Positions 44,600 to 56,392 are shown, counted from the stretch's first letter. The stretch is 64,000 nucleotides of DNA from Planomonospora_B alba (GCF_039534085.1 NZ_BAAAUT010000023.1:47993-111992), one strand, 5' to 3'. A program made the numbers and translations. The notes: generated by a model not told the origin, from the letters alone.

Positions 44600-44823
44600 C
44601 CGCGCCTGCGGTACGCGCGCTGGCGGCAGGCGGGGGAGCAGTAGACGCGGGGGCGGCCGGACGGCGACGGCTCCAGCGGACTGCCGCACTCCTCACAGGT
44701 CCGAGTTTCGTCACGGGTTTCATCACGCTGGGCGACGAGGACCGCGATGCCGTCCAGCAGGCGGCGCAGGCCGAACTCGAAGGAGTCCTCCGGGGCGTCC
44801 CAGCCGCCGGCCGACCACAGCCT
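44596..44823 (-). pseudogene. TetR regulator C-terminus with zinc ribbon, 5' part deleted
   Basis: Reading minus from 44823: RLWSAGGWDAPEDSFEFGLR, RLLDGIAVLVAQR, then a Cys4 zinc ribbon (CEEC...CSPAC) and QRAYRRRG before TAG at 44596. That is the last part of a TetR protein of the group that carries a C-terminal zinc ribbon. The HTH and most of the ligand domain are absent, replaced exactly at 44823 by the start of the beta-helix remnant on the plus strand. Confidence 0.75.
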
Positions 44824-46389
44824 CCGGGGTCGCCTACCAGGCGTACGGCTACGGCACCCCCGGACAGGAGGAGGTCGTGGTGAGCGGGGGCCGCCGGATC
44901 ACCGGGTGGCGGGTGCGGGACGGCGTGTGGACCGCCGACGTGGGCGGTCTCGACACCCGCCAGCTCTACGTGGACGGCCGCCGCGCCGAACGGGCGCACA
45001 TCGCGGGACTGCCCGGCGAGGCGCGCGCGACCGGCACGGGATACGTCACCGGCAGCCCGGAGCCCCGGGAGTGGCGCAGCCCCGCCGACGTGGAGTTCGT
45101 CTACCGGGGCGTCTATCCGTGGACCGAGGCCCGCTGCGGGGTGGCGGGCGTCTCCGCGGACGGCGGATCCACCGTGATCACCATGGCGCAGCCCGCGTAC
45201 GGATGGGCCGGCGAACTGTACAACTCGACCTGGGAGGGGCAGACGTCGCACGGCCCCGGGCTGCCGACCCGGATCGAGAACGACGCCGCCTTCCTCCGCG
45301 AGCCCGGGACCTTCGTGCTGGACCGCTCGCGGCCCGGGCGGCACGTCCTGCTCTACCTGCCCCGCCCCGGCGAGGACCCCGAGCGCACGCCGGTCGTCGC
45401 ACCGGTCCTGGAGACGCTGCTGAGCGCCGCCGGCGCCCGGGACCTCGCGTTCCGGGGGCTGACCTTCGCCGACGCCACCTGGCTGCGCCCCGGTCGGCCC
45501 GAGGGGTTCGTGCACTACCACGGCGGCGACTACTACGAGGGCGGCGGCGTCGAGACGGCCGTGCTGGGGGAGGGGGCGTCGGTGACGTACCCCGCCCGGT
45601 CGGCGGCGATCCCGGCCTGCGTGTCCTTCCGGGACGTGGCGGGCGTGGAGATCGAGGGCTGCCGGTTCACCCGGCTCGGGGCGTACGGGCTGGGCGTGTC
45701 CGGCGGTGACGGCGTCACCGTGCGCGGGTGCGACCTCGACACGCTCGCCGGGGGCGGCATCACCGTCTCGGGCGGGCGCGACGCCACGATCGAGGACACC
45801 TGGGTGCACCACGCCGGGCTCGACTACAGCGGCTCGCCCGGGATCTCCGTGCGCGGCGTGCACGGGTGCGTCATCGCGTCCAGCGAGGTCGCCGACGTGC
45901 CGCACTGCGGCATCGTGGCGGGCCCGGGCACGGGGGTCCGCGTGCTGCGCAACCTCGTCGCCGACACCATGCGGGTGCTGGCCGACGGCGGCGGCGTCTA
46001 CGTGAGCGGGGCCGCAGGGGTCCTCGCCGGACGACGCGGGGCTGGTGCGGGGCAACGTCGTGGAGGACGTGCGCACGCCGTACAACTTCGGGCTCTACAC
46101 CGACTACGGGACCGCCTGGCTGACGGTGGAGGACAACCTGGTACGGCGGGCGGACAGCACCGCCGTGCTCACGGTGGCGCCGCCGCTGGAGAACGTCGTC
46201 TACCGGGGGAACTTCTGGGACGCCGACCCCGTCGGGCACGACGACCCGCCCGGCGGCGTGACCTACGAGGGGAACGTGACCGTCGGCGACGAGCGGGAAC
46301 TGGACGCGGCCACGGCCGGCATCCGGGCGCGGGCCGGGCTCGTGCACCCGCGCCCCGGCTCGCGGACGGAGGCGTACCGGAAGGCGTGA
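44823..46389 (+). pseudogene. Right-handed beta-helix protein, 5' truncated and frameshifted
   Basis: The frame begins without a start at VAYQAYGYGTPGQEEVVVSG (44829) and continues with beta-helix repeats such as GVEIEGCRFTRLGAYGLGVS and GISVRGVHGCVIASSEVAD. Relatives are secreted polysaccharide-active or pectate-lyase-like proteins. At about 46012 one extra base (GCCG-CAGGGG) shifts the frame; the true continuation in the next frame is GLVRGNVVEDVRTPYNFGLY through SRTEAYRKA to 46389. Signal peptide and the first turn are missing because of the deletion at 44823. An internal GTG (44877) cannot restore export. Confidence 0.72.
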
Positions 46390-46396
46390 CCGCGTG

Positions 46397-46435
46397 ACCG
46401 GCGGCCCCGGCCCGGCGCGGGCCGGGGCCGCCGGT
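46397..46435. terminator. 18-bp hairpin between converging genes
   Basis: ACCGGCGGCCCCGG pairs with CCGGGGCCGCCGGT, and CCCG with CGGG inside, leaving a 3-base loop: one of the most stable hairpins in the window. It lies right after the beta-helix remnant and in front of the uvrA-type gene's end, so it works in both directions. Confidence 0.75.
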
Positions 46436-46507
46436 TTCCGGCTTACGGCCGGTTGACGTACTCGCGCGGGTGCATCGCGGCCGGGGGTGGGGCCGCCGGT
46501 TTCCGGC

Positions 46508-48943
<2,436 letters not shown>

Positions 48944-49181
48944 GCCTTCGAGTATTCCATTGAAGTTGATGTATAGGCTTTCGCGGAGAATTCCCTGGCG
49001 AATCGGCGGTCATGCAGGAGAACCCTCAACTCCGACGTAACCCTTGCCGCGGACCGGAGAGTGGCCGCGCGGTACGGCCGGAGGCTGCGGCCGTACGGCG
49101 GGGCCCGGGGCCGGGCGGGCATCCCGGCGGCGCGGGAGGCCGGCGGGGTGCCCGAGGGGCCGGGATCCCGGGGTTCGGCGC

Positions 49182-49589
49182 TCAGTCGATGACCGCGGTG
49201 GCCTCGACCTCGACCAGCAGGTCGGGTTCTCCCAGGGCCGCGACGCCCAGCAGGGTGATCGGCTTGACCGGGTCGACGCCCAGCTTCTCGGCCGCCCGCG
49301 CGACGCCCTCGCCCAGCAGCGCCATCTTGTCCGGCGTCCAGTCGACGACGTAGACGGTCAGCTTGGCCACGTCGTCGAAGGACCCGCCGGCCGCGGCCAG
49401 GGCGGTGCCGATGTTGAGGTAGGCCTGCTCGACCTGGGCGGCCAGATCCCCCTCGCCGACCCGCCGGCCCTCGGCGTCGCGGGCCACCTGGCCCGCCAGG
49501 AACACCAGCTTCGAGCCGCTGGCGATCGACATCTGGCGGTAGACGTCGGGTTTCGGCAGTCCATCGGGGTTGATCAGGGTCACGGACAT
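49182..49589 (-). CDS. RidA family protein (enamine/imine deaminase)
   Basis: A 135-residue RidA/YjgF-type protein, likely a trimer that hydrolyses reactive enamines or related imines. GSKLVFLAGQVARDAEGRRV and QVEQAYLNIGTALAAAGGSF follow the family pattern, and TPDKMALLGEGVARAA and TLLGVAALGEPDLLVEVEAT complete it; the arginine that normally binds the carboxylate is not at its usual place, so it may be a non-deaminating subgroup. ATG 49589 has GAGGAG upstream. Divergent from a TetR gene with a dyad between. Confidence 0.88.
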   Translation of the reverse strand: MSVTLINPDGLPKPDVYRQMSIASGSKLVFLAGQVARDAEGRRVGEGDLAAQVEQAYLNIGTALAAAGGSFDDVAKLTVYVVDWTPDKMALLGEGVARAAEKLGVDPVKPITLLGVAALGEPDLLVEVEATAVID

Positions 49590-49631
49590 GTCCACTCCTC
49601 GGGTCGGTGCGGGCGGTCGGCCTCCCTCAGA

Positions 49632-49648
49632 ACATAGCAACGTTATGT
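49632..49648. promoter_or_regulatory. 17-bp dyad between ridA-type and TetR genes
   Basis: ACATA-GCAACGT-TATGT with AACGTT at the centre lies 12 bases upstream of the TetR start and 43 from the RidA start. Candidate autoregulatory operator. Confidence 0.45.
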
Positions 49649-49659
49649 ATTGTGGTGCC

Positions 49660-50472
49660 ATGGTGAGGGTGAAGGATCCGGCGGTCCGCTCCCTGCTGAT
49701 CGACCGCGCCGCGCAGCTGCTCGCCGCCCGGCAGCCGGTCACGCTCCGCTCCCTGGTGGCCGGGACCGGTGTCTCGACCATGGCCGTCTACACCTACTTC
49801 GGCGGCATGGAGGGCCTGTGGAGCGCGGTGCGGCAGGAGGGGTTCACCCGCCTGGCGGCCCGGCTCGCCGAGGTCCCGCCGTCGGCTGACCCGGTGCGGG
49901 ACCTGGCCGCCCTCGGCGCCGCCTACCTGTCCAACGCCCTGGCCGTCCCCGACCTCTACCGGGTCATGTTCGACGCCGCGTTCGGCCTGGCGGACGCCGC
50001 GGCCGCGGACGGCACGCTGCACCGGCTGGTCGACGGCGTCGAACGGGCCGTGGCCGCCGGCCGCTTCCGCGACGACGTCGACCCGCTGGAGCTGGCCACG
50101 CAGAGCTGGGCCGTCGGCCATGGGCTGGCGTCGCTGGTGGCGACCGGTCCGCTGCCCCGCCAGGCGCTCGCCCACGGCGTGCCGCTGCTGACCGCGCTGT
50201 TCGTCAGCGCGGGCGACGCCCCCGGGCGGTGCCGTCGGTCGGTCGAACGCGGCTGGCGCCCGCTGCCGTCCGATCACCGCGCCGGGTCCTCCGGCGCGCG
50301 CGGGCGGGCATCCCGCCCCGGCGGCGGGCCGGGCCCGCGCGGGTGGAGCGCGCGGCCGGGACCGGGGCGGACGCCGCCCGAGGCGGCACTAGGATGCGGT
50401 GGGCCGAGCGAAGGGGAAGATCACCGTGATCAGGACAGTGGTGTTCGACGTGGGGGAGACCCTGATCGATGA
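49660..50472 (+). CDS. TetR family transcriptional regulator
   Basis: A 270-residue open frame whose first 190 residues are a TetR repressor: HTH TLRSLVAGTGVSTMAVYTYF (about residues 27-46), then LWSAVRQEGFTRLAARLAEV and a WHG-type C-terminal domain (QSWAVGHGLASLVATGPLP). The last 70 residues are Arg/Gly/Pro-rich and unlike the family; they overlap the start of the next gene by 47 bases, so a frameshift near 50210 or a natural tail are both possible. ATG 49660. Divergent from the RidA gene. Confidence 0.8.
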   Translation: MVRVKDPAVRSLLIDRAAQLLAARQPVTLRSLVAGTGVSTMAVYTYFGGMEGLWSAVRQEGFTRLAARLAEVPPSADPVRDLAALGAAYLSNALAVPDLYRVMFDAAFGLADAAAADGTLHRLVDGVERAVAAGRFRDDVDPLELATQSWAVGHGLASLVATGPLPRQALAHGVPLLTALFVSAGDAPGRCRRSVERGWRPLPSDHRAGSSGARGRASRPGGGPGPRGWSARPGPGRTPPEAALGCGGPSEGEDHRDQDSGVRRGGDPDR

Positions 50473-51088
50473 GACCCGGATCTGGTCGCGCTGGGCCGAC
50501 CGGCTCGGGGTCACCCGGTTCACCATGCTCGGCGTGCTGGGCGGCATGGCCGCGCTCGACCGCTCCTTCACCGAGGCCTTCCAGCTCGTCAGGCCCGGGT
50601 TCGACGTGGAGGCCGAGCAGGAGGCCTGGGAGCGGGACGACCCCGGCGGGCTCCGGGTGAACTTCGACGCCGACGACCTCTACCCGGACGTGCGGTCCGG
50701 CCTGGCGGCCCTGCGCGCCCTCGGCTACGAGCTGATCATCGCGGGGAACCAGCCGCCGCAGGCCTACGACGCGCTGGCCGCGATGGACCTGCCGGTGGAC
50801 GCGATCCACACCTCGGACGGCTGGGGCGTGGCCAAGCCCGACCCGGCGTTCTTCGGCAAGGTCGTCGCGGTCTCCGGCAGGGAGCCCGGGGAGATCCTCT
50901 ACGTGGGGGACAGGCTCGACAACGACGTGCGCCCGGCCCGCGCGGCGGGCATGCGCACGGCGCTGATCCGCCGCGGCCCCTGGGGATACCTGCACGCGGC
51001 CCGGCCCGAGGCGGCGGCCGAGGCCGACCACGTCGTCGGCGGCTTCGCGGACCTGGTGGCGGCGCTGTCGGCGCATCCGCCCCGCTGA
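50426..51088 (+). CDS. HAD-superfamily hydrolase
   Basis: A 220-residue haloacid dehalogenase-type phosphatase. Motif I is FDVGETLID (Asp nucleophile, the second Asp replaced by Glu-Thr, i.e. DxGxT), motif II LIIAGNQPPQAYD-type, motif III KPDPAFFGKVV and motif IV ILYVGDRLDNDVRPARAAG. The DVGET opening marks a subgroup often seen in actinomycetes. GTG 50426 follows GGGGAAG. Substrate unknown. Confidence 0.85.
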   Translation: MIRTVVFDVGETLIDETRIWSRWADRLGVTRFTMLGVLGGMAALDRSFTEAFQLVRPGFDVEAEQEAWERDDPGGLRVNFDADDLYPDVRSGLAALRALGYELIIAGNQPPQAYDALAAMDLPVDAIHTSDGWGVAKPDPAFFGKVVAVSGREPGEILYVGDRLDNDVRPARAAGMRTALIRRGPWGYLHAARPEAAAEADHVVGGFADLVAALSAHPPR

Positions 51089-51142
51089 GCGGCGGGCCGC
51101 CCGGTACGGCGGGCCGCCCGGCTCGGCGGGGACGGCGAGGAC

Positions 51143-51457
51143 TCAGTACCTCGGGTCGACGCGGACCGCGCGCTCCTCGGCCGACAGGTCGCCGTCGTCG
51201 ACCCCGGCGTCGGTGGCGTACGCCTGGTCCGTGTCGTACGGTCCGAAGCCCTGGTCGGGGGCGATCAGCCGGTCCGAGCCGCGCGGCGTCCGCCCGCGCT
51301 CCCGCGCCTCACGCCGCAGCCGCTCGTCGAGGCTGTCCCGGTGCCGGGGGTCGTCGGCGAGGATGCGGTGCTCGAAGCCGAGGTCGTTGGTCGCCTGCTC
51401 GAACTCGAAGGCCTGCTCGTCACTGAATCCGTATCTGTCCGGAGGTGATTGGCTCAT
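51143..51457 (-). CDS. Small acidic protein, DUF5709-like
   Basis: A 104-residue hydrophilic protein. The segments DSLDERLRREARERG, RLIAPDQGFGPYDTDQAYAT and DAGVDDGDLSAEERAVRV agree with DUF5709 proteins, a widespread actinobacterial family of unknown function. ATG 51457; likely disordered. Confidence 0.62.
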   Translation of the reverse strand: MSQSPPDRYGFSDEQAFEFEQATNDLGFEHRILADDPRHRDSLDERLRREARERGRTPRGSDRLIAPDQGFGPYDTDQAYATDAGVDDGDLSAEERAVRVDPRY

Positions 51458-51584
51458 ACAGGGATATTTGCCCCATATTGGCGGAAAATCTCAAAGGTGT
51501 CGGATCTCATGCCGTCCCCGCCGGATTCCGGCGGGGCCGCCGGCGGACTCCGCCGGAACCCGGCGGCGGCGCTGACGGGTCCCG

Positions 51585-53126
51585 TCAGAACCCGGCGGCG
51601 GCGCCGATGACGGAGCGGGGGTCGGCCGCCCCGGCCAGCATCCCGGAGGGCAGCACGTCGATCAGGTGGGCGTGGCCGAACGCCGAGCCGTACGGCAGCG
51701 CCGCCACGGGGTGGCCGCGCCGCGCCAGCTCCTCCCCGGCCCACGGGGCCCCCTCCTCCAGCTCCACCACGGCCTCGTCGGGGGCGTTCCAGGTGTCGAA
51801 GCCGGTCCCTCCCGTGCCCAGCCGCCAGCGCGGGGTCCCCACGGCCTCGCCGGGCTCCTGGCCGTGCAGGAGCAGGCGGGTCAGGATCTGCAGCACGATC
51901 TGCGGCTGCCCGTCGCCGCCCATGGTGCCGGTGACCGCCCGCAGCGAGCCGTCCGGGCGGGTGACCAGCGCCGGGACCAGCGTGTGCGGGGGGCGGCGGC
52001 CGGGGCCGTACTCGGCGGGATGGCCCGGGACGAGGGAGAAGCCGATGCCCCGGTTGTGCAGGTTGATACCGGTCCGCGGCTCGAAGAGCAGGCTGCCGAA
52101 CCCGGCGGCGTTGGACTGGATCAGCGAGACGCCCATGCCGTCGCCGTCCACCGCGCACAGGTAGGTGGTGTCGCCGGGGGCGGCCAGGTCGCGCAGCGCG
52201 GCCCGCCGGTCCCGGGAGACCATCGCCCGGCGCTCGGCCGCCGAGTCCAGCGCCGCCTCGACGCGGGCGCCGTCGAACAGCAGCTCCGGCCGGTCGTGAC
52301 CGGCGACCCGGGACGCCTCGACGAGCAGGTGCGCCCAGAGCGGGTCGGCCGGGTCGGCGGGCAGGTCGAGCCCCTCGGCGACGGCGAGCGCGAGCAGCAG
52401 CAGGTAGCCCTGGGAGTTCGGCGGCATCGTCCACACGTCGTGCCCGAAGACCCGCCTGCCGAGCGGCCGCGTCCACTCCGCGGCGGGCCGGGCCAGGTCG
52501 TCCTCGGTGTACTCCCCGGCGCCGAGCGCGAGCAGCCCCTCGCCGAACTCGCCGAGGTAGAACCCCTCCCGGCCGCCGGTCAGCGCCTTCAGCGCCCGGG
52601 CCACGCCGGGGCGCCGGATCGGGTCGCCGGCCGAGCGCGCGGCGGCGAAGTCCTCGCAGAGCGGGCCCACCGTCGGCAGGGCGGGCACCATCAGCGGGGA
52701 GACGGGGAAGCCGCCCTCGGCGTACCCGATCGCCGGGGCGAGCACGTCGGCCAGCGGCAGCCTGCCGTACCGGGCGTGCAGGGCCAGCCAGCCGTCCGCG
52801 CAGCCGGGCACCGGGACGGAGCGCACGTCGTGGTGGAACGGCATGCGCTCGTGTCCCTCGGCCCGCAGCCGCTGCGGGTCGGCGCCCGACCCGGCCCGTC
52901 CGGAGGCGTTCAGCGCCGCGGGCACCGGGGAGCCGTCGTGCACGAGCGCGAACAGGTCGCCGCCCAGCCCGCACAGGTGGGGCGAGGTGACGGCCAGCAC
53001 GGCGTTGGCCGCGACCGCGGCGTCGGCGGCGGAGCCGCCCCGCTCGAGCATCGCGACCCCGACCCTCGACGCCAGGTGATCGACGGTGCATACCATTCCG
53101 GAACGTGCGTATCGGGTGTTGCGCAT
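51585..53126 (-). CDS. Gamma-glutamyltransferase
   Basis: A 513-residue Ntn-hydrolase that cleaves or transfers gamma-glutamyl groups. The autoprocessing Thr is in DLAAPGDTTYLCAVD, leaving large and small subunits; HLCGLGGDLFALVHDG, PVPGCADGWLALH and GTMGGDGQPQIVLQILTRLL are the other conserved blocks. There is no obvious signal peptide, so it is a cytosolic or unclassical member of the family, possibly acting on a natural-product or amide substrate. ATG 53126, 52 bases after the pentapeptide gene, possibly cotranscribed. Confidence 0.88.
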   Translation of the reverse strand: MRNTRYARSGMVCTVDHLASRVGVAMLERGGSAADAAVAANAVLAVTSPHLCGLGGDLFALVHDGSPVPAALNASGRAGSGADPQRLRAEGHERMPFHHDVRSVPVPGCADGWLALHARYGRLPLADVLAPAIGYAEGGFPVSPLMVPALPTVGPLCEDFAAARSAGDPIRRPGVARALKALTGGREGFYLGEFGEGLLALGAGEYTEDDLARPAAEWTRPLGRRVFGHDVWTMPPNSQGYLLLLALAVAEGLDLPADPADPLWAHLLVEASRVAGHDRPELLFDGARVEAALDSAAERRAMVSRDRRAALRDLAAPGDTTYLCAVDGDGMGVSLIQSNAAGFGSLLFEPRTGINLHNRGIGFSLVPGHPAEYGPGRRPPHTLVPALVTRPDGSLRAVTGTMGGDGQPQIVLQILTRLLLHGQEPGEAVGTPRWRLGTGGTGFDTWNAPDEAVVELEEGAPWAGEELARRGHPVAALPYGSAFGHAHLIDVLPSGMLAGAADPRSVIGAAAGF

Positions 53127-53178
53127 GCCCAGAGCGTACGGCCCGGCCCGTCGCCGGCGTCACACCGGCCGCATCCGC

Positions 53179-53799
53179 CTACTCCACGCGCACGTCGAGG
53201 CCGAGCGCCGTGGCGAGCGTGACCGCCTGGCGGACGTCGATCACCGCGTCCTTCAGCTTGACGCCGAGCGGGTCCACCGCCGACAGGTCGCTCCCGCGCA
53301 GGTCGCAGCGGGACAGGTCGGCGCCGTGCAGCCACGCGCCGGACAGGTCGGTCCCCCGCAGGACCGCCCCCTCGCAGCGGGCGCCGGTGAGGTCGGCCTC
53401 GCGCATGCGCACGTCGGTGAAGGAGGCCCCGGCCAGGGGCGCGCCGGGGAGTCCGACGAGCGCCCAGTCGCCGCCGTCGACCTTCAGCAGGTCGAAGGTG
53501 CAGGCGTCGAACACGCTGCCGGTGAACTTGCACGCGGTGAAGGCGGCGTCGAAGAACGTGCACCGGGTGAAGGTGCAGTTCAGGAACGCCGTCCCCGTGT
53601 GCCGGGAGGCGTTGAACCGCACGTCGCGGAAGGAGCACTCGGAGAAGAGGGCGCCGTCGCTGGTCGACTCGGTCATGTCCACGCCGATGAAGGCGACCCG
53701 TTCGTGCACCTGGCCCGAGAGGTCCTCGCCGTCCCAGTCCGCGCCGCGGACCGTCGTCTCGGTCGGCGGCGCGGGCACGCCGTGCTTGCGATCGGCCAT
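53179..53799 (-). CDS. Pentapeptide repeat protein
   Basis: A 206-residue protein, mainly a right-handed quadrilateral helix of A(D/N)LXX-like units. Clear coils: FRDVRFNASRHTGTAFLNCT, FTRCTFFDAAFTACKFTGSV and the run ADLTGARCEGAVLRGTDLSG. The last 30 residues may cap the helix. Members of this fold mimic DNA in quinolone protection or have unknown roles. ATG 53799 with AAGGAG. Confidence 0.88.
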   Translation of the reverse strand: MADRKHGVPAPPTETTVRGADWDGEDLSGQVHERVAFIGVDMTESTSDGALFSECSFRDVRFNASRHTGTAFLNCTFTRCTFFDAAFTACKFTGSVFDACTFDLLKVDGGDWALVGLPGAPLAGASFTDVRMREADLTGARCEGAVLRGTDLSGAWLHGADLSRCDLRGSDLSAVDPLGVKLKDAVIDVRQAVTLATALGLDVRVE

Positions 53800-54122
53800 G
53801 GGGTCTCCTTGGAGTCGGTGCCGAGCCGCCGGTCGGCGGGGTGCCGCGGCGGCCGGGCGCGGATCCCGGACGGCGTCCGCCCGTCCCGCTCGGCGAGCCC
53901 GCCGGGGGTCGCCCTGCGCGTGGGGTCGGCCGGGGCCTCGGAGGCGTCCCCCACGGGGCCGAGTATAGGCAAGTTTTCGCTTGCATAACAATGCTCGCGG
54001 GCGGACCACCGGCCGGCCTCCACGCGGGCGCGGCCCCGGCGCCGCCACCGCGGAGCGCGGGCGGCGTAACGTAATGGGCATTCCAAAGACGTGCAAAGAC
54101 GAGGAGTACCGCTAAGGAGGAC
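53800..54122. other. Divergent intergenic region with an inverted repeat
   Basis: About 320 bases between the pentapeptide gene and the debranching-type gene. It holds the dyad GCAAG-TTTTCG... with CTTGC (53969-53984) in its only AT-rich patch, and a run up to the strong ribosome site at 54113. No coding sequence is credible here; short Arg/Pro frames on the minus strand have no motif. Confidence 0.5.
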
Positions 54123-56306
54123 ATGCCGGTGAACGCGTGGACGTTCGAGGGCCAGCCGCAGACGCTGGGCGACACGGTCACGCTGGTCGAGGGAGGATCC
54201 TTCTGCGTGTGCGGCCCGAACGGGGACATCCGCTCCGGCGGGGCGCAGGGGGTCTACCATTCCGACACCCGGTTGCTGTCACGCTGGGAACTGCGGGTGG
54301 ACGACGTGCCGGTGGAGGCGCTCCAGGTGATCCCCGCCGAGCCGTACCACGCCACGTTCCTCGGCAGGACGCGGCCGCGCCCCGGGCAGGCGGAGAGCAC
54401 GCTGCTGGTGGTCCGGGACCGCTACGTCGGCGGAGGGCTCCGCGAGGACCTGGTGCTGCGCAACCTCTCGGAGGAGCCGGCCGGATGCGTGGTCGCCCTG
54501 CACGTGGGCACCGACGCGGCCGACCTGTTCGAGGTGAAGGTCGAGCGGGTCCGGCACGCGGGCGAGGTCGAGGCGACCCCGCACCCGTCCGGCCTGCGCC
54601 TGTTCGCGGCCGACCGCTCGCGCGGGGCCAGGATCACGGTGGAGCCCGACGACGCGCTGACCGCCACCCCCGGCCTGCTCACCTTCCGCGTGGTCGTCCC
54701 GGCCCGGGGGGAGTGGCGGACCACGATCCAGGTGAACCCGATCATCGAGGGGGAGGAGTCCTCCGCCTCGTTCCCCTCCCACCACGCGCTCGAACACGCC
54801 GCCCCGGCCCGGCGGCTGGCCGACTGGACCCGGCTCAGCCCGGACATCGCCACCGACAGCCCCGCCCTGGCGGAGGTCCTGCGCCGCTCCCGCCAGGACC
54901 TGGGGAGCCTGCGGCTGTTCGACCCCGACCATCCGGAGGACCCGCCCACGATCGCCGCGGGCGCGCCGTGGTTCATGACGCTGTTCGGCCGCGACTCGCT
55001 GCTGACCTCGTGGATGGCGCTCCCGCTCGACCAGTCCCTGGCGCTGGGCACGCTGCGCCGCCTGGCCCGGCTGCAGGGGCGCAGGGTCGACCCCCTCACC
55101 GAGGAGGAACCCGGCAAGATCATGCACGAGCTCCGCTTCGGCGTGGAGACCGGAGCCTCGCCGCACGGCGGCCACGCCTACTACGGGTCGGTGGACGCCA
55201 CCCCGCTGTTCGTCATGCTCCTGGGCGAGCTGCGCCGCTGGGGCCTGCACCCGGAGGCCGTCGAGGAGCTGCTCCCGCACGCCGACGCCGCCCTCGGCTG
55301 GATCGAGACCTGCGGCGGTCCCGACGGCCTGCTGTGGTACCGGCGCAAGACCGACCAGGGGCTGGTCAACCAGGGCTGGAAGGACTCCTTCGACGGGATC
55401 AACTTCGCCGACGGGTCCATCGCCCGCCCGCCCATCGCCCTGGCCGAGGTCCAGGGGTACGTGCACGCCGCCTACGTCGCCCGGGCCCACTTCGCCCACG
55501 AGGCGGGCGACGCCGCCACCGAGCGGCGCTGCCTGGAGCGGGCCGCGGCGATCCGGGAGGCGTTCAACGAGCGGTTCTGGCTGGCCGACCGCGGCTACTA
55601 CGCGATGGGCCTGGACGGCTCCGGCCGCCCCATCGACGGGCTCGGCTCCAACATGGGCCACTGCCTGTGGACCGGCATCGTCGACGAGGACAAGGCGGCC
55701 TCCGTCGCCGAGCACCTGATGTCGCCGGCGATGTTCACCGGGTACGGCGTGCGCACCCTCGCCTCGACCATGGGCGCCTACAACCCGATGAGCTACCACA
55801 ACGGCTCCGTCTGGCCGCACGACAACGCGCTGATCGCGGCGGGCCTGATGCGCTACGGCTTCGTCGAGGAGGCCCAGCGGATCGCCGTCGGGCTGCTGGA
55901 GGCCGCCCGGGCGTTCGGCGGGCGGCTGCCGGAGCTGTTCTGCGGGTTCGACCGCTCCGAGTTCCCCCACCCGGTGCCCTACCCCACCTCCTGCTCCCCG
56001 CAGGCGTGGGCGGCCGCGGCCCCCGTCCAGCTGCTGCGCAGCCTGCTCCGGCTGGACCCCTGGGTGCCGTACGGCAAGGCGTGGCTGGCCCCCGCCCTGC
56101 CGGAGGGCTTCGGGGAGCTGCGGATCTCCGGCCTGCCCCTGGCGGGCTCCCGGGTGACCGTCGAGGTGCCCGCCGGCGGCGGGCCCGTCACCGTGTCGGG
56201 CCTGCCCGCGGGGATCGAGCTGATCACCGGGCCGCGCGACCCGGTCACCGCCTCGGGCCGGGACTCCGCCGACCCGCACCGGGACCGGCGGCTGCTGGCG
56301 AGCTGA
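54123..56306 (+). CDS. Amylo-alpha-1,6-glucosidase-like (glycogen debranching N-terminal plus (alpha/alpha)6 barrel)
   Basis: A 727-residue cytosolic protein. N-terminal glycogen-debranching-type beta domain (residues 1-215; SDTRLLSRWELRVDD), then an alpha/alpha-toroid domain (230-640) with PWFMTLFGRDSLLTSWMALP, DSFDGINFADGSIARPPIA and YNPMSYHNGSVWPHDNALIA, which carries likely catalytic acids, and a C-terminal beta tail. Related to archaeal/bacterial glycogen debranching and mannosylglycerate-type hydrolases. Ribosome site AAGGAGG is very strong. Exact substrate unknown. Convergent with a GT4 gene, whose product may act on the same glycan. Confidence 0.82.
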   Translation: MPVNAWTFEGQPQTLGDTVTLVEGGSFCVCGPNGDIRSGGAQGVYHSDTRLLSRWELRVDDVPVEALQVIPAEPYHATFLGRTRPRPGQAESTLLVVRDRYVGGGLREDLVLRNLSEEPAGCVVALHVGTDAADLFEVKVERVRHAGEVEATPHPSGLRLFAADRSRGARITVEPDDALTATPGLLTFRVVVPARGEWRTTIQVNPIIEGEESSASFPSHHALEHAAPARRLADWTRLSPDIATDSPALAEVLRRSRQDLGSLRLFDPDHPEDPPTIAAGAPWFMTLFGRDSLLTSWMALPLDQSLALGTLRRLARLQGRRVDPLTEEEPGKIMHELRFGVETGASPHGGHAYYGSVDATPLFVMLLGELRRWGLHPEAVEELLPHADAALGWIETCGGPDGLLWYRRKTDQGLVNQGWKDSFDGINFADGSIARPPIALAEVQGYVHAAYVARAHFAHEAGDAATERRCLERAAAIREAFNERFWLADRGYYAMGLDGSGRPIDGLGSNMGHCLWTGIVDEDKAASVAEHLMSPAMFTGYGVRTLASTMGAYNPMSYHNGSVWPHDNALIAAGLMRYGFVEEAQRIAVGLLEAARAFGGRLPELFCGFDRSEFPHPVPYPTSCSPQAWAAAAPVQLLRSLLRLDPWVPYGKAWLAPALPEGFGELRISGLPLAGSRVTVEVPAGGGPVTVSGLPAGIELITGPRDPVTASGRDSADPHRDRRLLAS

Positions 56307-56330
56307 GGGGGCCCGCACCGGCCACCGGCG

Positions 56331-56367
56331 GCCGCCGGGGGGCTGAGGGCGCCGCGCCCCCGGCGGC
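56331..56367. terminator. 11-bp hairpin between converging genes
   Basis: GCCGCCGGGGG (56331-56341) and CCCCCGGCGGC (56357-56367) pair perfectly with a 15-base loop in the 86-bp gap. Confidence 0.6.
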
Positions 56368-56369
56368 GG

Positions 56370-56390
56370 CCGCGGGCGGGACGCCCGCGG
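56370..56390. terminator. 9-bp hairpin just before the GT4 stop
   Basis: CCGCGGGCG-GGA-CGCCCGCGG, next to the previous hairpin and two bases from the GT4 end; the two together look like a bidirectional terminator. Confidence 0.55.
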
Positions 56391-56392
56391 TG

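Noticed and set aside
40649..44689. Long minus-strand frame opposite hrpA
   Set aside because: Gly/Val/Asp-rich shadow of hrpA with no ribosome site and no motif.
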